The notes below the pieces were generated by a model that was not told the origin of the DNA, did not search any database, and was given only the letters and a program-made list of their open reading frames with translations. The translations under genes were made by a program, and so were the position numbers. A stretch of 64,000 nt of DNA from Sphingomonas kaistensis (GTDB lineage Bacteria > Pseudomonadota > Alphaproteobacteria > Sphingomonadales > Sphingomonadaceae), in contig NZ_JAATJC010000001.1 of NCBI RefSeq assembly GCF_011927725.1, forward strand, positions 999,001 through 1,063,000, read 5' to 3'. How positions within the stretch are numbered: the stretch's first letter is position 1; the number at the start of each line of letters is the position of its first letter. Below, in pieces: positions 7,890 to 16,279 of this stretch.

Positions 7890-9955
7890 CGGGCCTCCAC
7901 GCCGACGCCTATCTCGCGCGGGTCGACCGCGGTGCCGAAGGTCGGGCTGAAGAGATAGTTGAGCGCGAAACGGTCGAACAGGTTGCGGACGTAGCCGAAG
8001 ACGGTGAGCCGGCGGAGGCTGTAGGCCGCCCGGACGTCGACCAGGGTCGCGGGGCGGATCCGCCGGTTGGCCGAATTGGCATCGTCGCTGAAATAGCCGT
8101 CGTGGTGGCGTAGGTTGCCCGACAGGCGCAGCTCCGGCCACGGCCGCCAGTCGACCGCCGCGGCGGCGCTCCACCTCGGCGCGCGCTGGAAGTCCTTGCC
8201 GCGCGATGCGTCGGTGGCGACCAACGTCTCGGTCAATTCCGTCCGGAGGAGGCCGATCCCGCCGCTCACCGACAGCCGCTCTCCCGCGCGCCAGCCGAGT
8301 TGTGCCTCGAGCCCATAGGCCTCGGCCCGCGGCGCGTTGCCGAATTCGACCGGGAAGATGATGTTTCCGTCGGCCAGCGTCACCGGCACCGTCAGCTGGC
8401 GCTGCGATTGCCGGATCGCATTGTGGAAGAGATTGGCGGACAAGGTCCCGCGTCCCTCGCCGAAGCTGGCGCGGGCGAAGGCTTCGACATTGCGCAGGCG
8501 CTCAGCCTCGAAGCGGTCTTCGACCCGGCGGGACAGGCTGAAGGACGTCCCGCCCGGATTATAGGCCTGCTGGACCAGCATGCCGGTGCTGAGCTGGTCA
8601 TTCCAGGCGTAGGCGATCGAGAGCTTCGGCAGCCAGGCCGAGAAGCGCTCGTCATAATCGAGGCGCAGGCCGGTCGCGCCGGTGCCGACGGCGCCGACGC
8701 GCCGCTGGCGGTCCGACTGGCGCCGAATGCCGCCGATCAGCGTCCATTCGGGCCGGGGCTTCCAGGTCGCCTCGCCGAACAGGCCAAGGCTCGACTGGCG
8801 GTCGCGAAATTCGCCGATCCCGATGTTGTTGAGTTTGCTGATGTCGATGAACTGGCGCTGGTCGGTGCCGAGGACATGGATCCCGCCGCTAAGGCGAAGC
8901 GGTTCGCTCGGCTCCCAGTGCAGCAGCGCTTCGGCCGACCGGTCGCGATTGCCGACGCGGGTCAGCCCAAGCCCGGGCAAGCCGAAGCGGCGGAGCTTGG
9001 CATAGCCGGTCGAGAAGGTGAGACTGGTCGCAAGCCCGCTGCCCAGCGGAGCATTCATGCGCAGGGTCAGGCTGTCGACGTTGATCCGGTGGATGCCATT
9101 GGTCTGCGCCGGCACCGGATATTGCCGCCGTTCGAACGGGGGCGCGACGGCTTCGAACTGCGGCGACTGGGACTGCTGGTGCGCGTAGGTGGCTTCGAGC
9201 CGCAGGCCGGGAACGGCGGTCGGGGTGAACAGCAGCTTGGCCCGGGCCGAACCATAATCGTCGCGGTCGATGTCGGCACCGGCAATGCCGTCGGCCATGT
9301 CACTGGCCATCCGGCTGAGCCGCCCGTCACCGGTCACGCGAATGGCGAGCTGGTCCGCGATCAGCGGCGCCGACACCAGCGCGGAGGCGTGCCTGGTCCG
9401 GAAGTCGCCGGCGATGAACCGTCCTCTCGCCTGCCAGTCGAAGGTCGGATCGGCGGTTTCGACGAACATCGCACCGGCGATCGAGTTGCGGCCCTGCGAG
9501 GTGGTTTGCGGGCTGCGGAAAATCTCGACCCGTTCGACGTCCCACAGCGGCGCCGAGCTGTTCACATATTCATAATAGCTGATCGGCCGCCCATCGACCT
9601 GGACGGTCACCCGTGGCCTGGTCCCGCCGAGGAAGGCGAACAGGTTGCGCAGCGCGCCGGTGGAATCCTGGCCGCGAATGGCGGGGCCTTCCTCGCCCGA
9701 GCCTTCCTGGACATTGGGGGTGGAGGCGAGGAGCTGGTCGATCCGGTCGGCGCCGCTGGCCTCGATCTCGTCCTGGCCGATGACGCGCACGCTGGAAGCC
9801 GTATCGCGCAGGCGGCGGGGAACGCGCTCACCGGTGACGACGATGTCCTGCGCCGCCGGAGGTGTCGCGGGCGGCGACAGCGGGACGACCGCTTGCGCGG
9901 AACAAGCCAGCAGTTGGACGATCACCTGAATGTCCCCGCTCGTTTGCGCCATCAT
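7883..9955 (-). CDS. TonB-dependent outer-membrane receptor
   Basis: About 690 residues: plug domain opening with DIVVTGERVPRRLRDT, then the plug motifs (DQLLASTPNVQ, RVEIFRSPQTTSQGRNSIAGA), followed by a 22-strand-type barrel that ends in an aromatic residue (GVEARY). Takes up an unidentified ligand using TonB energy. I start it at the ATG at 9955 because an upstream reading would run through the tRNA-Gly gene. The leader (MMAQTSGDIQVIVQLLACSA) is short and acidic, not a classical signal peptide, so the real start may be a non-ATG codon nearby. No Fur-box-like site was seen upstream, in contrast to the receptor at 44.8-46.9 kb. Confidence 0.85.
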   Translation of the reverse strand: MMAQTSGDIQVIVQLLACSAQAVVPLSPPATPPAAQDIVVTGERVPRRLRDTASSVRVIGQDEIEASGADRIDQLLASTPNVQEGSGEEGPAIRGQDSTGALRNLFAFLGGTRPRVTVQVDGRPISYYEYVNSSAPLWDVERVEIFRSPQTTSQGRNSIAGAMFVETADPTFDWQARGRFIAGDFRTRHASALVSAPLIADQLAIRVTGDGRLSRMASDMADGIAGADIDRDDYGSARAKLLFTPTAVPGLRLEATYAHQQSQSPQFEAVAPPFERRQYPVPAQTNGIHRINVDSLTLRMNAPLGSGLATSLTFSTGYAKLRRFGLPGLGLTRVGNRDRSAEALLHWEPSEPLRLSGGIHVLGTDQRQFIDISKLNNIGIGEFRDRQSSLGLFGEATWKPRPEWTLIGGIRRQSDRQRRVGAVGTGATGLRLDYDERFSAWLPKLSIAYAWNDQLSTGMLVQQAYNPGGTSFSLSRRVEDRFEAERLRNVEAFARASFGEGRGTLSANLFHNAIRQSQRQLTVPVTLADGNIIFPVEFGNAPRAEAYGLEAQLGWRAGERLSVSGGIGLLRTELTETLVATDASRGKDFQRAPRWSAAAAVDWRPWPELRLSGNLRHHDGYFSDDANSANRRIRPATLVDVRAAYSLRRLTVFGYVRNLFDRFALNYLFSPTFGTAVDPREIGVGVEARY

Positions 9956-10102
9956 CTCGAATCCACCCGGCGGAGGCAAGAGCGCGGCGGGCTGCGCTGT
10001 TGAGCGTCGCGCCCTGAAATCGCATCTGTCCGCAGGGTGTCTGTTGACCAGTGTGCCAGTGTCGTGGCAATCGCCCGCTGATCGGCGGTGCTCCGCCGTT
10101 CC

Positions 10103-10176
10103 GCGGGTGTAGCTCAATGGTAGAGCAGAAGCCTTCCAAGCTTACGACGAGGGTTCGATTCCCTTCACCCGCTCCA
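10103..10176 (+). tRNA. tRNA-Gly (anticodon UCC)
   Basis: A 74-base cloverleaf with CCA encoded. Acceptor arms GCGGGTG/CACCCGC pair fully, the D arm is GCTC/GAGC, and the T arm is GAGGG/CCCTT around TTCGATT. The anticodon loop is CTTCCAA with anticodon TCC, so it reads GGA (and GGG by wobble). The outermost anticodon-stem pair is a G-A mismatch; the other four pair. Confidence 0.95.
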
Positions 10177-10261
10177 CACACCGTTGGAAATCAGCCGTAG
10201 TTTCGCGTTTTCGGGGGCCTTTGCCATAGCGCCTCGCCCCGTCACCCGCTAACAACCTCCG

Positions 10262-11056
10262 ATGTCGGTCCTGACCCGCCATCATGCCCGGATCGCGGGA
10301 TCGGGATCGAGCACGATCATGTTCGCGCACGGCTTCGGCTGCGACCAGAACATGTGGCGCTTCGTGGCGCCGGCGTTCGAGGGCGATTACCGTGTCCTCA
10401 CCTTTGACCACATCGGGGCCGGCGGCTCGGACCTGACGGCCTATGGGGAGAGGCACGGCGCGCTTGCCGGCTATGCCGAGGATGTGGTCGAGGTCGCCCG
10501 TGCCGCCGGCATCAGCGGCGGGATCTTCGTCGGCCATTCGGTCAGTGCGATGATCGGTGTCATCGCCGCACGGCTGGATCCGACCTTGTTCGACCGGCTG
10601 GTGCTGGTCAGTCCCTCGCCGCGCTACATCGACGATGGCGACTATGTCGGCGGCTTCGCGCGGGCCGAGATCGACGAGCTGCTGGCGTCGATGGACAACA
10701 ACCACCTCGGCTGGTCGCAGGCGATGGCCCCGACCATCATGGCCAATCCCGATCGCCCCGAACTTGCCGAGGAACTGAGCGAGAGCTTCTGTCGCACCGA
10801 TCCGGAGATCGCCGCCCGCTTCGCCCGCACGACCTTCCTGTCCGACAATCGCGGCGACCTTCCCGGGGTCACGGCGCGAACCCTTATCCTCCAGTGCCGC
10901 GAAGACATGATCGCACCGCCGGCGGTGGGAGAATATGTGCATCGCGCGATCCCCGGGAGCGAGCTGGTGATCCTGGACGCCACGGGGCACTGTCCCAACC
11001 TCAGCGCGCCGACCGCCACCGTGGAAGCCATCAAGGCTTTCCTGCAGGCGACGTGA
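10262..11056 (+). CDS. rsbQ: RsbQ-like alpha/beta hydrolase (KAI2/D14/RsbQ family)
   Basis: 264-residue serine hydrolase-fold protein closely resembling Bacillus RsbQ: HGFGCDQNMW (oxyanion-loop region), FDHIGAGGSDL, nucleophile elbow GHSVSA with Ser93, the lid-region motif SPSPRYIDD, and Asp215 and His243 (TGHCPN) completing the triad. In Bacillus, RsbQ works with the PAS-phosphatase RsbP in energy-stress signalling, probably by delivering or processing a small hydrophobic ligand for the PAS domain; plant relatives are the karrikin and strigolactone receptors. Here the next gene, four bases downstream, encodes a PAS histidine kinase, so the hydrolase probably serves that PAS domain. The ligand is unknown. 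Confidence 0.88.
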   Translation: MSVLTRHHARIAGSGSSTIMFAHGFGCDQNMWRFVAPAFEGDYRVLTFDHIGAGGSDLTAYGERHGALAGYAEDVVEVARAAGISGGIFVGHSVSAMIGVIAARLDPTLFDRLVLVSPSPRYIDDGDYVGGFARAEIDELLASMDNNHLGWSQAMAPTIMANPDRPELAEELSESFCRTDPEIAARFARTTFLSDNRGDLPGVTARTLILQCREDMIAPPAVGEYVHRAIPGSELVILDATGHCPNLSAPTATVEAIKAFLQAT

Positions 11057-11060
11057 GGCG

Positions 11061-12152
11061 GTGAACGACGTCGAGGACTTCTTCGAGCACGCCCCCTGCG
11101 GGCTTGTCATCGCCGACAAGGACGGGCGCATCGTCCGGATGAACCACACCCTGGCGCGCTGGCTGGGCGTCGCGGCAGACGCGTCGAACGAACAGCCCTT
11201 CTCCCGGCTGCTGACGGTCGGCGGACGAATCTATTACGAGACCCATCTGGTTCCCTCGCTGCGCATGGACGGCAAGATCGAGGCGATCGCCCTCGACCTG
11301 GTCGGAAAGGAGGGGCGGCCCCTGCCGATGCTGATCAACGCGTCGGAACAGCGTGATCGGGACGATGCGCCGACCGCACTGCGCTTTGCCCTGTTCGACG
11401 CTTCGGAACGGCGCCTGTACGAGCAGAACCTGCTCCAGTCGCGAGCGGCGGCGCGGGCCGAGATCGAGGAGGAACGTTCGATCGCCGAGCTTCGCGAACA
11501 GTTCATCGCGGTGCTTGGCCACGATCTGCGCAACCCCATCGCCTCGATCAGCAGCGGCATCGGCCTCCTCGGCAAGGAGCAGGTGTCGCCGCGAGGCCTC
11601 AAGGTTCTCGAGCTGATGGCCGGAAGCGTGACCCGGGCCAAGAATCTGATCGAGAATGTCATGGACTTCGCCCGGGCCGGGCTGGGCGGCGGGATCGGGG
11701 TCGAGGCCGAGAGCAATGCCGACGTCGCCCGGACCATCGAGCAGGTGGTCGCGGAACTCCGCTCGATCGCGCCGGATCGCGAGATCCAGTCGGTCGTGGA
11801 AATCGACGTGCCCGTACGGGCGGACCCGGACCGGCTTGGCCAGCTGGTGTCGAACCTGCTTGGCAATGCGCTGACCCATGGCGATCCCGCGCAGCCGGTC
11901 GTCCTTCACGCCGCGACCAGCGACGGCATGTTCACGCTGGCGGTCTCGAATGGTGGCATCGCGATCGAGCCGGCGACCATCGCGGGACTGTTCAAGCCGT
12001 TCTTCCGGGGGTCGGTGCGGCCGAGCCAGCAGGGGCTTGGCCTTGGGCTCCACATCACGTCCGAAATCGCCAAGGCGCATGGCGGCCGGGTGGACGTAAC
12101 CTCGGACGAACGGCTGACCACCTTCACCTTCACCATGCCGCTTGCCGCCTGA
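11061..12152 (+). CDS. Soluble PAS-domain histidine kinase, partner of RsbQ-like hydrolase
   Basis: 363 residues, no membrane helix. An N-terminal PAS domain (residues about 5-115: EHAPCGLVIADKDGRIVRMN, GGRIYYETHLVPSL) of the type that often follows rsbQ genes leads through a coiled coil (118-145) to a HisKA dimerisation helix with phosphoacceptor His154 in GHDLRNP. The ATPase domain has an N box (LVSNLLGNALTHG) and G boxes (GLGLGLHI). The start is GTG, four bases after the rsbQ stop: translational coupling is likely. There is no receiver domain and no neighbouring response regulator, so its output is an orphan. Confidence 0.88.
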   Translation: MNDVEDFFEHAPCGLVIADKDGRIVRMNHTLARWLGVAADASNEQPFSRLLTVGGRIYYETHLVPSLRMDGKIEAIALDLVGKEGRPLPMLINASEQRDRDDAPTALRFALFDASERRLYEQNLLQSRAAARAEIEEERSIAELREQFIAVLGHDLRNPIASISSGIGLLGKEQVSPRGLKVLELMAGSVTRAKNLIENVMDFARAGLGGGIGVEAESNADVARTIEQVVAELRSIAPDREIQSVVEIDVPVRADPDRLGQLVSNLLGNALTHGDPAQPVVLHAATSDGMFTLAVSNGGIAIEPATIAGLFKPFFRGSVRPSQQGLGLGLHITSEIAKAHGGRVDVTSDERLTTFTFTMPLAA

Positions 12153-12155
12153 GGG

Positions 12156-13619
12156 TCAGGCCTGGTCGACCAGAGCTTTCCAGGCACTAAGCCGGCGATC
12201 GCGCTGCGGGCCGAGGTCACGGGGCTGGAAGCTGCGGGTAGTTGGGGTCATTGCCTTGGCCGCGGCAGGCAAATCGGGGTGATGCCCCGCGCCGACCGCG
12301 GCCATGATGGCGGCGCCGCGGGCGGTGGTTTCGACATCGGCGGGACGATGGACGGGGAGCCGGACCATGTCGGCGAGATCCTGGGCGAGCCAGTCGTTGG
12401 CGCTCATCCCGCCGTCGAGGCGGAGCTGGGTCCACGCTGCACCGGCGGCGGAAAAGGCCGAGGCGAGGTCGACCATCTGGTGGCTGACGCTTTCCAGCGC
12501 GGCGCGGGCGAGGTGGGCGCGGGTGGCGGCAAAGGTCAGGCCGGTGATGGCAGCCGTGGCGTCGGGCTTCCAGTAGGGCGCGCCGAGGCCGGACAGGGCC
12601 GGGAGCAGGACCACCCCGCCATTGTCCGGGACCGAGGCGGCGAGATCGGCGGTCTCGGCGGCCGAGGCGACCAGGCCGAGCCCGTCGCGTAGCCATTTGA
12701 CCAGGCTGCCGGCGACGAACACCGATCCTTCCAGCGCGTAATGGCGGGGTCCGCCAGCGACCTCGTGCAGCACCGTCCCGAGCAGGCCGGGGACGGGCGA
12801 GGGGCGGCTTGCGCCGAGGTTGGTGAGGACGAACGCGCCGGTGCCGAGGGTGAGCTTGGTCTCGCCGGGGGACAGGCAGCCTTGGCCGACGGTGGCGGAC
12901 TGCTGGTCGCCGATCGAGGCGGTGACGGGGATCGCCCTGCCGAAAAGGTCGGGATGCAGGGTAGCGAGCGGGCCCGCCGTGGGGACGATCCGCGGCAGGG
13001 CGGCGCGGGGAACCGCGAATAGGTCGCAAAAGTCCTCGGCGAAGGCGGACGCGTCGAGGTCGAGGAGCAGGGTACGGCTGGCGTTGCTGACGTCGGTCAG
13101 GTGGTCGCCGGTGAGGTTGAACAACAGCCAGCTGTCGATCGTGCCGAAGGCGAGCGCGTCTCCGGCGCCGCGGACCGCCTCGTCATGCTGAAGCAGCCAG
13201 GCCATCTTGGTGGCGGAGAAATAAGGGTCGAGGCGCAGCCCGGTGCGGCGCTCGATCTCGCCTTCGTGGGCCTTCAGCGCGGCGCAGGCGTCGGCGGTGC
13301 GGCGATCCTGCCAGACGATGGCGCGGGCGAGCGGGCGGGCGGTGCGGCGGTCCCACGCGACCAACGTCTCGCGCTGGTTGGTAAGGCCGAGCGCGGCGAT
13401 CCGGGAGGCGCCGCCGGCGGCCGCGATAACCTCCGCAAGGCAGGCGCGGCTCTGCGTCCAGATCTCCGCGGCGTCATGCTCGACCAGGCCTGGGCCGGGA
13501 TAATGCTGGGTGATCGGGCGGCTGGCCTGCCCGTGAATGCGGCCGGCGGTGTCGTAGAGGAAGGCGCGGGTGGAACTGGTGCCGCTGTCGAGGACGAGGA
13601 TCAGCGGCTCCCCGCTCAC
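12156..13619 (-). CDS. glpK: Glycerol kinase (FGGY family)
   Basis: 487 residues, family length about 495. ATP-dependent phosphorylation of glycerol. Seen: phosphate-binding DSGTSSTR at the N-terminus, the FGGY signature region with GTIDSWLLFNLTG, GDQQSATVGQG, the Gly-rich LTLGTGAFVLTN loop, and LDGGMSANDWLAQ. The GTG start overlaps the stop codon of the FMN reductase gene as GTGA, implying coupled translation. No glpF, glpD or glpR is nearby, so it is separated from the usual glycerol regulon. Another sugar kinase of the FGGY group is possible but the residues read best as GlpK. Confidence 0.88.
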   Translation of the reverse strand: MSGEPLILVLDSGTSSTRAFLYDTAGRIHGQASRPITQHYPGPGLVEHDAAEIWTQSRACLAEVIAAAGGASRIAALGLTNQRETLVAWDRRTARPLARAIVWQDRRTADACAALKAHEGEIERRTGLRLDPYFSATKMAWLLQHDEAVRGAGDALAFGTIDSWLLFNLTGDHLTDVSNASRTLLLDLDASAFAEDFCDLFAVPRAALPRIVPTAGPLATLHPDLFGRAIPVTASIGDQQSATVGQGCLSPGETKLTLGTGAFVLTNLGASRPSPVPGLLGTVLHEVAGGPRHYALEGSVFVAGSLVKWLRDGLGLVASAAETADLAASVPDNGGVVLLPALSGLGAPYWKPDATAAITGLTFAATRAHLARAALESVSHQMVDLASAFSAAGAAWTQLRLDGGMSANDWLAQDLADMVRLPVHRPADVETTARGAAIMAAVGAGHHPDLPAAAKAMTPTTRSFQPRDLGPQRDRRLSAWKALVDQA

Positions 13620-14173
13620 CCCAGGCGCCCCGCGGCATGGGCGACCTGCGACCCGACCAGGCGGAGCTGCGCCGCGCTGTCCTCGTCGATGAAGCGCCCG
13701 TCGGAATCGAAGCTTGCCGGGCCGATCTTGAGCGCCGCGCCGAACGGGGTCGGCCAGCCGCGCAGCGCATGGGCGATGGTGCGCAGCGTGGTCATGGAGC
13801 TGTTGGCGGCCTGATGGCCGAAAGCGGTGACGATCAGGCCGACCGGGCGCCCCTCGAGATAGGGGCGGGCGTCGGTGGCCAACTCCTCGAGATAGTCGAT
13901 CGCATTCTTGACCATGCCCGAGACGGTGCCGTGATAGCCGGGCGTCGCGAGCAGGATGCCGTCGGCGGCGCGCACCGCCTCGATCATCTCGCGGCCGGTG
14001 TCGGGGGTCCAGTCGGGACCGCGATAGTGGGGCAGGCCGGCGATATAGGCGCCGCCGAACGCCTTCACCTCGGCACCGTTGCAGCGGGCGGCGTCGGCGG
14101 CGAGGCCAAGCACACGCTCGGTGCTGCTTTCGGGGCGGGTGGTTCCGCCGATGGCGACGATCAGGCGCGGCAT
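13616..14173 (-). CDS. NAD(P)H-dependent FMN reductase
   Basis: 185-residue flavodoxin-like oxidoreductase. It has the N-terminal FMN phosphate loop (GGTTRPES) and the flavin-contact motif PGYHGTVSGMVKNAIDYLEE, with a tyrosine-glycine variant of the usual P-Y-N segment. Members reduce FMN, quinones, azo compounds or chromate; the real substrate is not evident. The ATG at 14173 is chosen because the family begins with this MPRLIVAIGGT-type strand; it lies 8 bases after the alkA-like stop. The 3' end overlaps glpK by four bases. Confidence 0.82.
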   Translation of the reverse strand: MPRLIVAIGGTTRPESSTERVLGLAADAARCNGAEVKAFGGAYIAGLPHYRGPDWTPDTGREMIEAVRAADGILLATPGYHGTVSGMVKNAIDYLEELATDARPYLEGRPVGLIVTAFGHQAANSSMTTLRTIAHALRGWPTPFGAALKIGPASFDSDGRFIDEDSAAQLRLVGSQVAHAAGRLG

Positions 14174-14181
14174 GACGGCTT

Positions 14182-14799
14182 TCAGATGACCTTGGTATTG
14201 TAGCTGTGCCACGCCAGCACCGCGGCCGCACCCCGGTAGGGAGCCCAGCTTTCCGCGCGCTCACGGAGCCACTTTTCGGCCGGCTTGCCCTCGATGCCGA
14301 GGACCCGGCCGAGTTCGATCTGCACCGCAAGGTCGCCGGCCGGGAAGACGTCGGGGCGGCCCTCGGCGAACAGCAGGTAGATTTCCGCCGACCAGCGGCC
14401 GATGCCCTTGACCTTGGTCAGGAGGGCGATCGCTTCCTCATTGTCGGCCGGCAGGTTGGCGAGGTCGAGCTCGCCCGACAGCGTCAGGGTAGCGAGGCTG
14501 CGGAGGTAGCCCGCTTTCTGCCGCGACTGGCCGAGCGCGCGCAATTCCTCGTCGGACGCGGCGGCGAGGCGGTGGAGGTCGGGCGGGTCGCCATAGGCGC
14601 CGGTCAATTTGTCCCACATCGAGCGGGCGGCGGCGACGCTGACCTGCTGGCCGACGATGGTGCGGAGCAGGGCGGCGGTGCCGCGTTCCGAGCTGCGCGG
14701 CTCGGGCGGGCCGAGCCGGTCGATGACCGGCACGAAAGCGGGTTCGGTCGCGGTGAGGTGGGCGAGCGCCTCGGCCATCGACTCGGGCGTGTGAACCAT
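14182..14799 (-). CDS. alkA: DNA-3-methyladenine glycosylase II (AlkA-like, HhH-GPD)
   Basis: 205 residues. Removes alkylated purines from DNA in base excision repair. The core HhH-GPD motif is visible: helix-hairpin-helix VKGIGRWSAEI, then GRPDVFPAGD with catalytic Asp156. It lacks the extra N-terminal domain of E. coli AlkA (282 aa), so it belongs to the short form common in alphaproteobacteria. There is no Cys-rich iron-sulfur loop, which argues against Nth or MutY. The ATG overlaps the rlmB stop codon by one base (TGATG), so translation is probably coupled. Confidence 0.88.
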   Translation of the reverse strand: MVHTPESMAEALAHLTATEPAFVPVIDRLGPPEPRSSERGTAALLRTIVGQQVSVAAARSMWDKLTGAYGDPPDLHRLAAASDEELRALGQSRQKAGYLRSLATLTLSGELDLANLPADNEEAIALLTKVKGIGRWSAEIYLLFAEGRPDVFPAGDLAVQIELGRVLGIEGKPAEKWLRERAESWAPYRGAAAVLAWHSYNTKVI

Positions 14800-15545
14800 C
14801 AGGCCTGGCTTGCCGCGTAGAGCGCGATGGCGGCGGCGTTGGAGACGTTGAGGCTTTCCACCGCATCGGTGATCGGAAGCCTGGCCAGCGCGTCGCAATG
14901 CTCGCGGATGTTCTGGCGCATGCCGGGCCCTTCGGCGCCGAGCACCAACGCGACCTTCTGGGGGCCGAGCGCTTCGCCAAGCGTCATCTTGGCTTCGCCG
15001 GCAAGGCCGACGCGCCAGAAGCCGGCTTCCTCCATCTCGTCAAGCGCGCGGGCGAGGTTGACGACGCGGACCCACGGCACCCGCTCCAGCGCGCCCGAGG
15101 CGGCCTTGGCCAGCGCGCCGCCTTCGGGGGGCGAGTGGCGGTCCTGGGTGACGATGCCGATCGCGCCGAATGCGGCGGCGGAACGCAGGATGGCGCCGAC
15201 GTTATGCGGGTCGGTGACTTGGTCGAGGACGAGGATCGTCGCTTTCTCGTCGGCTTCCGACAGGAGGTCGCCGAGCCAGATGTCCTCCAGCGGCTCGACC
15301 TCGATCACCACGCCCTGGTGCGGGGCGTCGTTGGGGACGAGGCGGGCGAGGTCGGTGACTTCGGCGCGGGTCAGGATGACCTCGGGCGGGAGGTTCATGA
15401 AGGTGGCGGCTTCCTGCGTCGCCCATGCCTTGAGCACCCGGCGATCCGGGTTGTCGAGTGCGGCGGCGACGGCGTGGCGACCCCAGAAACGGGGGCGGTT
15501 GGCGGAACCGTGGGAGGAGGTGTGCGACTTCTTTCGGCGGGTCAT
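14799..15545 (-). CDS. rlmB: 23S rRNA (guanosine-2'-O)-methyltransferase RlmB (TrmH/SpoU family)
   Basis: 248-residue SPOUT methyltransferase that 2'-O-methylates G2251 of 23S rRNA in E. coli. Basic N-terminus (TRRKKSHTSSHG), a small substrate-binding domain (residues about 20-90), then the three SpoU motifs: DPHNVGAILRSAAAFG, LGAEGPGM and LNVSNAAAIALY. It heads a minus-strand chain of four tightly packed genes ending in glpK and faces the GST gene across a 56-base divergent gap. A tRNA methyltransferase of the same family is the main alternative. Confidence 0.88.
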   Translation of the reverse strand: MTRRKKSHTSSHGSANRPRFWGRHAVAAALDNPDRRVLKAWATQEAATFMNLPPEVILTRAEVTDLARLVPNDAPHQGVVIEVEPLEDIWLGDLLSEADEKATILVLDQVTDPHNVGAILRSAAAFGAIGIVTQDRHSPPEGGALAKAASGALERVPWVRVVNLARALDEMEEAGFWRVGLAGEAKMTLGEALGPQKVALVLGAEGPGMRQNIREHCDALARLPITDAVESLNVSNAAAIALYAASQA

Positions 15546-15601
15546 GGAAATCGCTGTAGCTTCGCCTTGCCCCTCGGTGAACCCGCGTTAAAGCCGGGCT
15601 G

Positions 15602-16273
15602 ATGTGGCAGCTCCTGCAATTCCCCCTGTGTCCCTTTTCCCGCAAGGTCCGGCTTGTGATGGCCGAAAAGGGCGTGCCCGCCGAACTGGTGCGCGAGAAT
15701 CCGTGGGAGCGGCGGGACGAGTTCGTCGACCTCAATCCGGCGGGCGAGACCCCGGTGCTGGTCGAGACGGAGCGCAACATCGTCCTGATCGGAAGCCAGC
15801 CGATCGCCGAATATTTCGAAGAGACGGTGGAAAAGACGCCGATGATCCACGGCGACGCGGCACAGCGCGCCGAGATCCGCCGGCTGACCGAATGGTTCGA
15901 CGAGAAGCTGTTCCGCGAAGTGGTCGAGCCGCTGATGGTGGAGCGGATGCGCAAGCGCCTGGTCAGCAAGGAAAGCCCCGACACGCGGGTGCTTCGCGAC
16001 GCGATGCGGGTGGGCAACAACCATCTCGACTATCTCGACTATCTGCTCGACCACCGGCGCTGGCTGGCCGGTGCGGCGCTGAGCCTGGCGGACTTCACCG
16101 CCGCCGCGCACCTGTCGGTGATCGACTATCTCGGCGCGGTCGACTGGCGCGGGCACAAGCAGACCAAGGACTGGTACAGCGTGATGAAGAGCAGGCCGGC
16201 GTTCCGTCCGCTGCTGGGCGAGCGGATGGAAGTGATCGTCCCGCCGCAGCATTACGACAAGGTCGATTTCTGA
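15602..16273 (+). CDS. Glutathione S-transferase family protein
   Basis: 223 residues. Thioredoxin-fold GST N-terminal domain with a CPFSRK active-site start (Cys10-Pro-Phe-Ser13) and the cis-Pro/Ser region TPVLVETERNIVLIGSQPI, followed by a helical C-terminal domain with LADFTAAAHLSVIDYLG. The Cys/Ser at the glutathione site suggests thiol-transfer chemistry rather than a Tyr-type conjugating GST. Seven bases separate it from the next gene, with which it probably forms an operon. The substrate is unknown. Confidence 0.85.
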   Translation: MWQLLQFPLCPFSRKVRLVMAEKGVPAELVRENPWERRDEFVDLNPAGETPVLVETERNIVLIGSQPIAEYFEETVEKTPMIHGDAAQRAEIRRLTEWFDEKLFREVVEPLMVERMRKRLVSKESPDTRVLRDAMRVGNNHLDYLDYLLDHRRWLAGAALSLADFTAAAHLSVIDYLGAVDWRGHKQTKDWYSVMKSRPAFRPLLGERMEVIVPPQHYDKVDF

Positions 16274-16279
16274 GGCGCC

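Noticed and set aside
9956..10117. Longer N-terminus for the TonB receptor at 7.9 kb
   Set aside because: It would overlap the tRNA-Gly gene and adds a hydrophilic, Arg-rich stretch that is not a signal peptide.
10186..10209. EcfG-like promoter (GGAAA, then CGTT) before the rsbQ-like gene
   Set aside because: The -35 differs from GGAAC and the spacer is 15 bases, shorter than the usual 16-17, so the match is too weak to call a general-stress promoter.
13620..14330. Extension of the glycerol kinase frame upstream into the FMN reductase region
   Set aside because: The extra 237 residues are Arg/Pro-rich noise, and the GTG at 13619 overlapping the FMN reductase stop gives a normal glycerol kinase N-terminus.
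14182..14799. Nth or MutY-type glycosylase as an alternative for the HhH-GPD protein
   Set aside because: No four-cysteine Fe-S loop follows the catalytic Asp, so AlkA-type is preferred; a true MutY is present at 51.9 kb.
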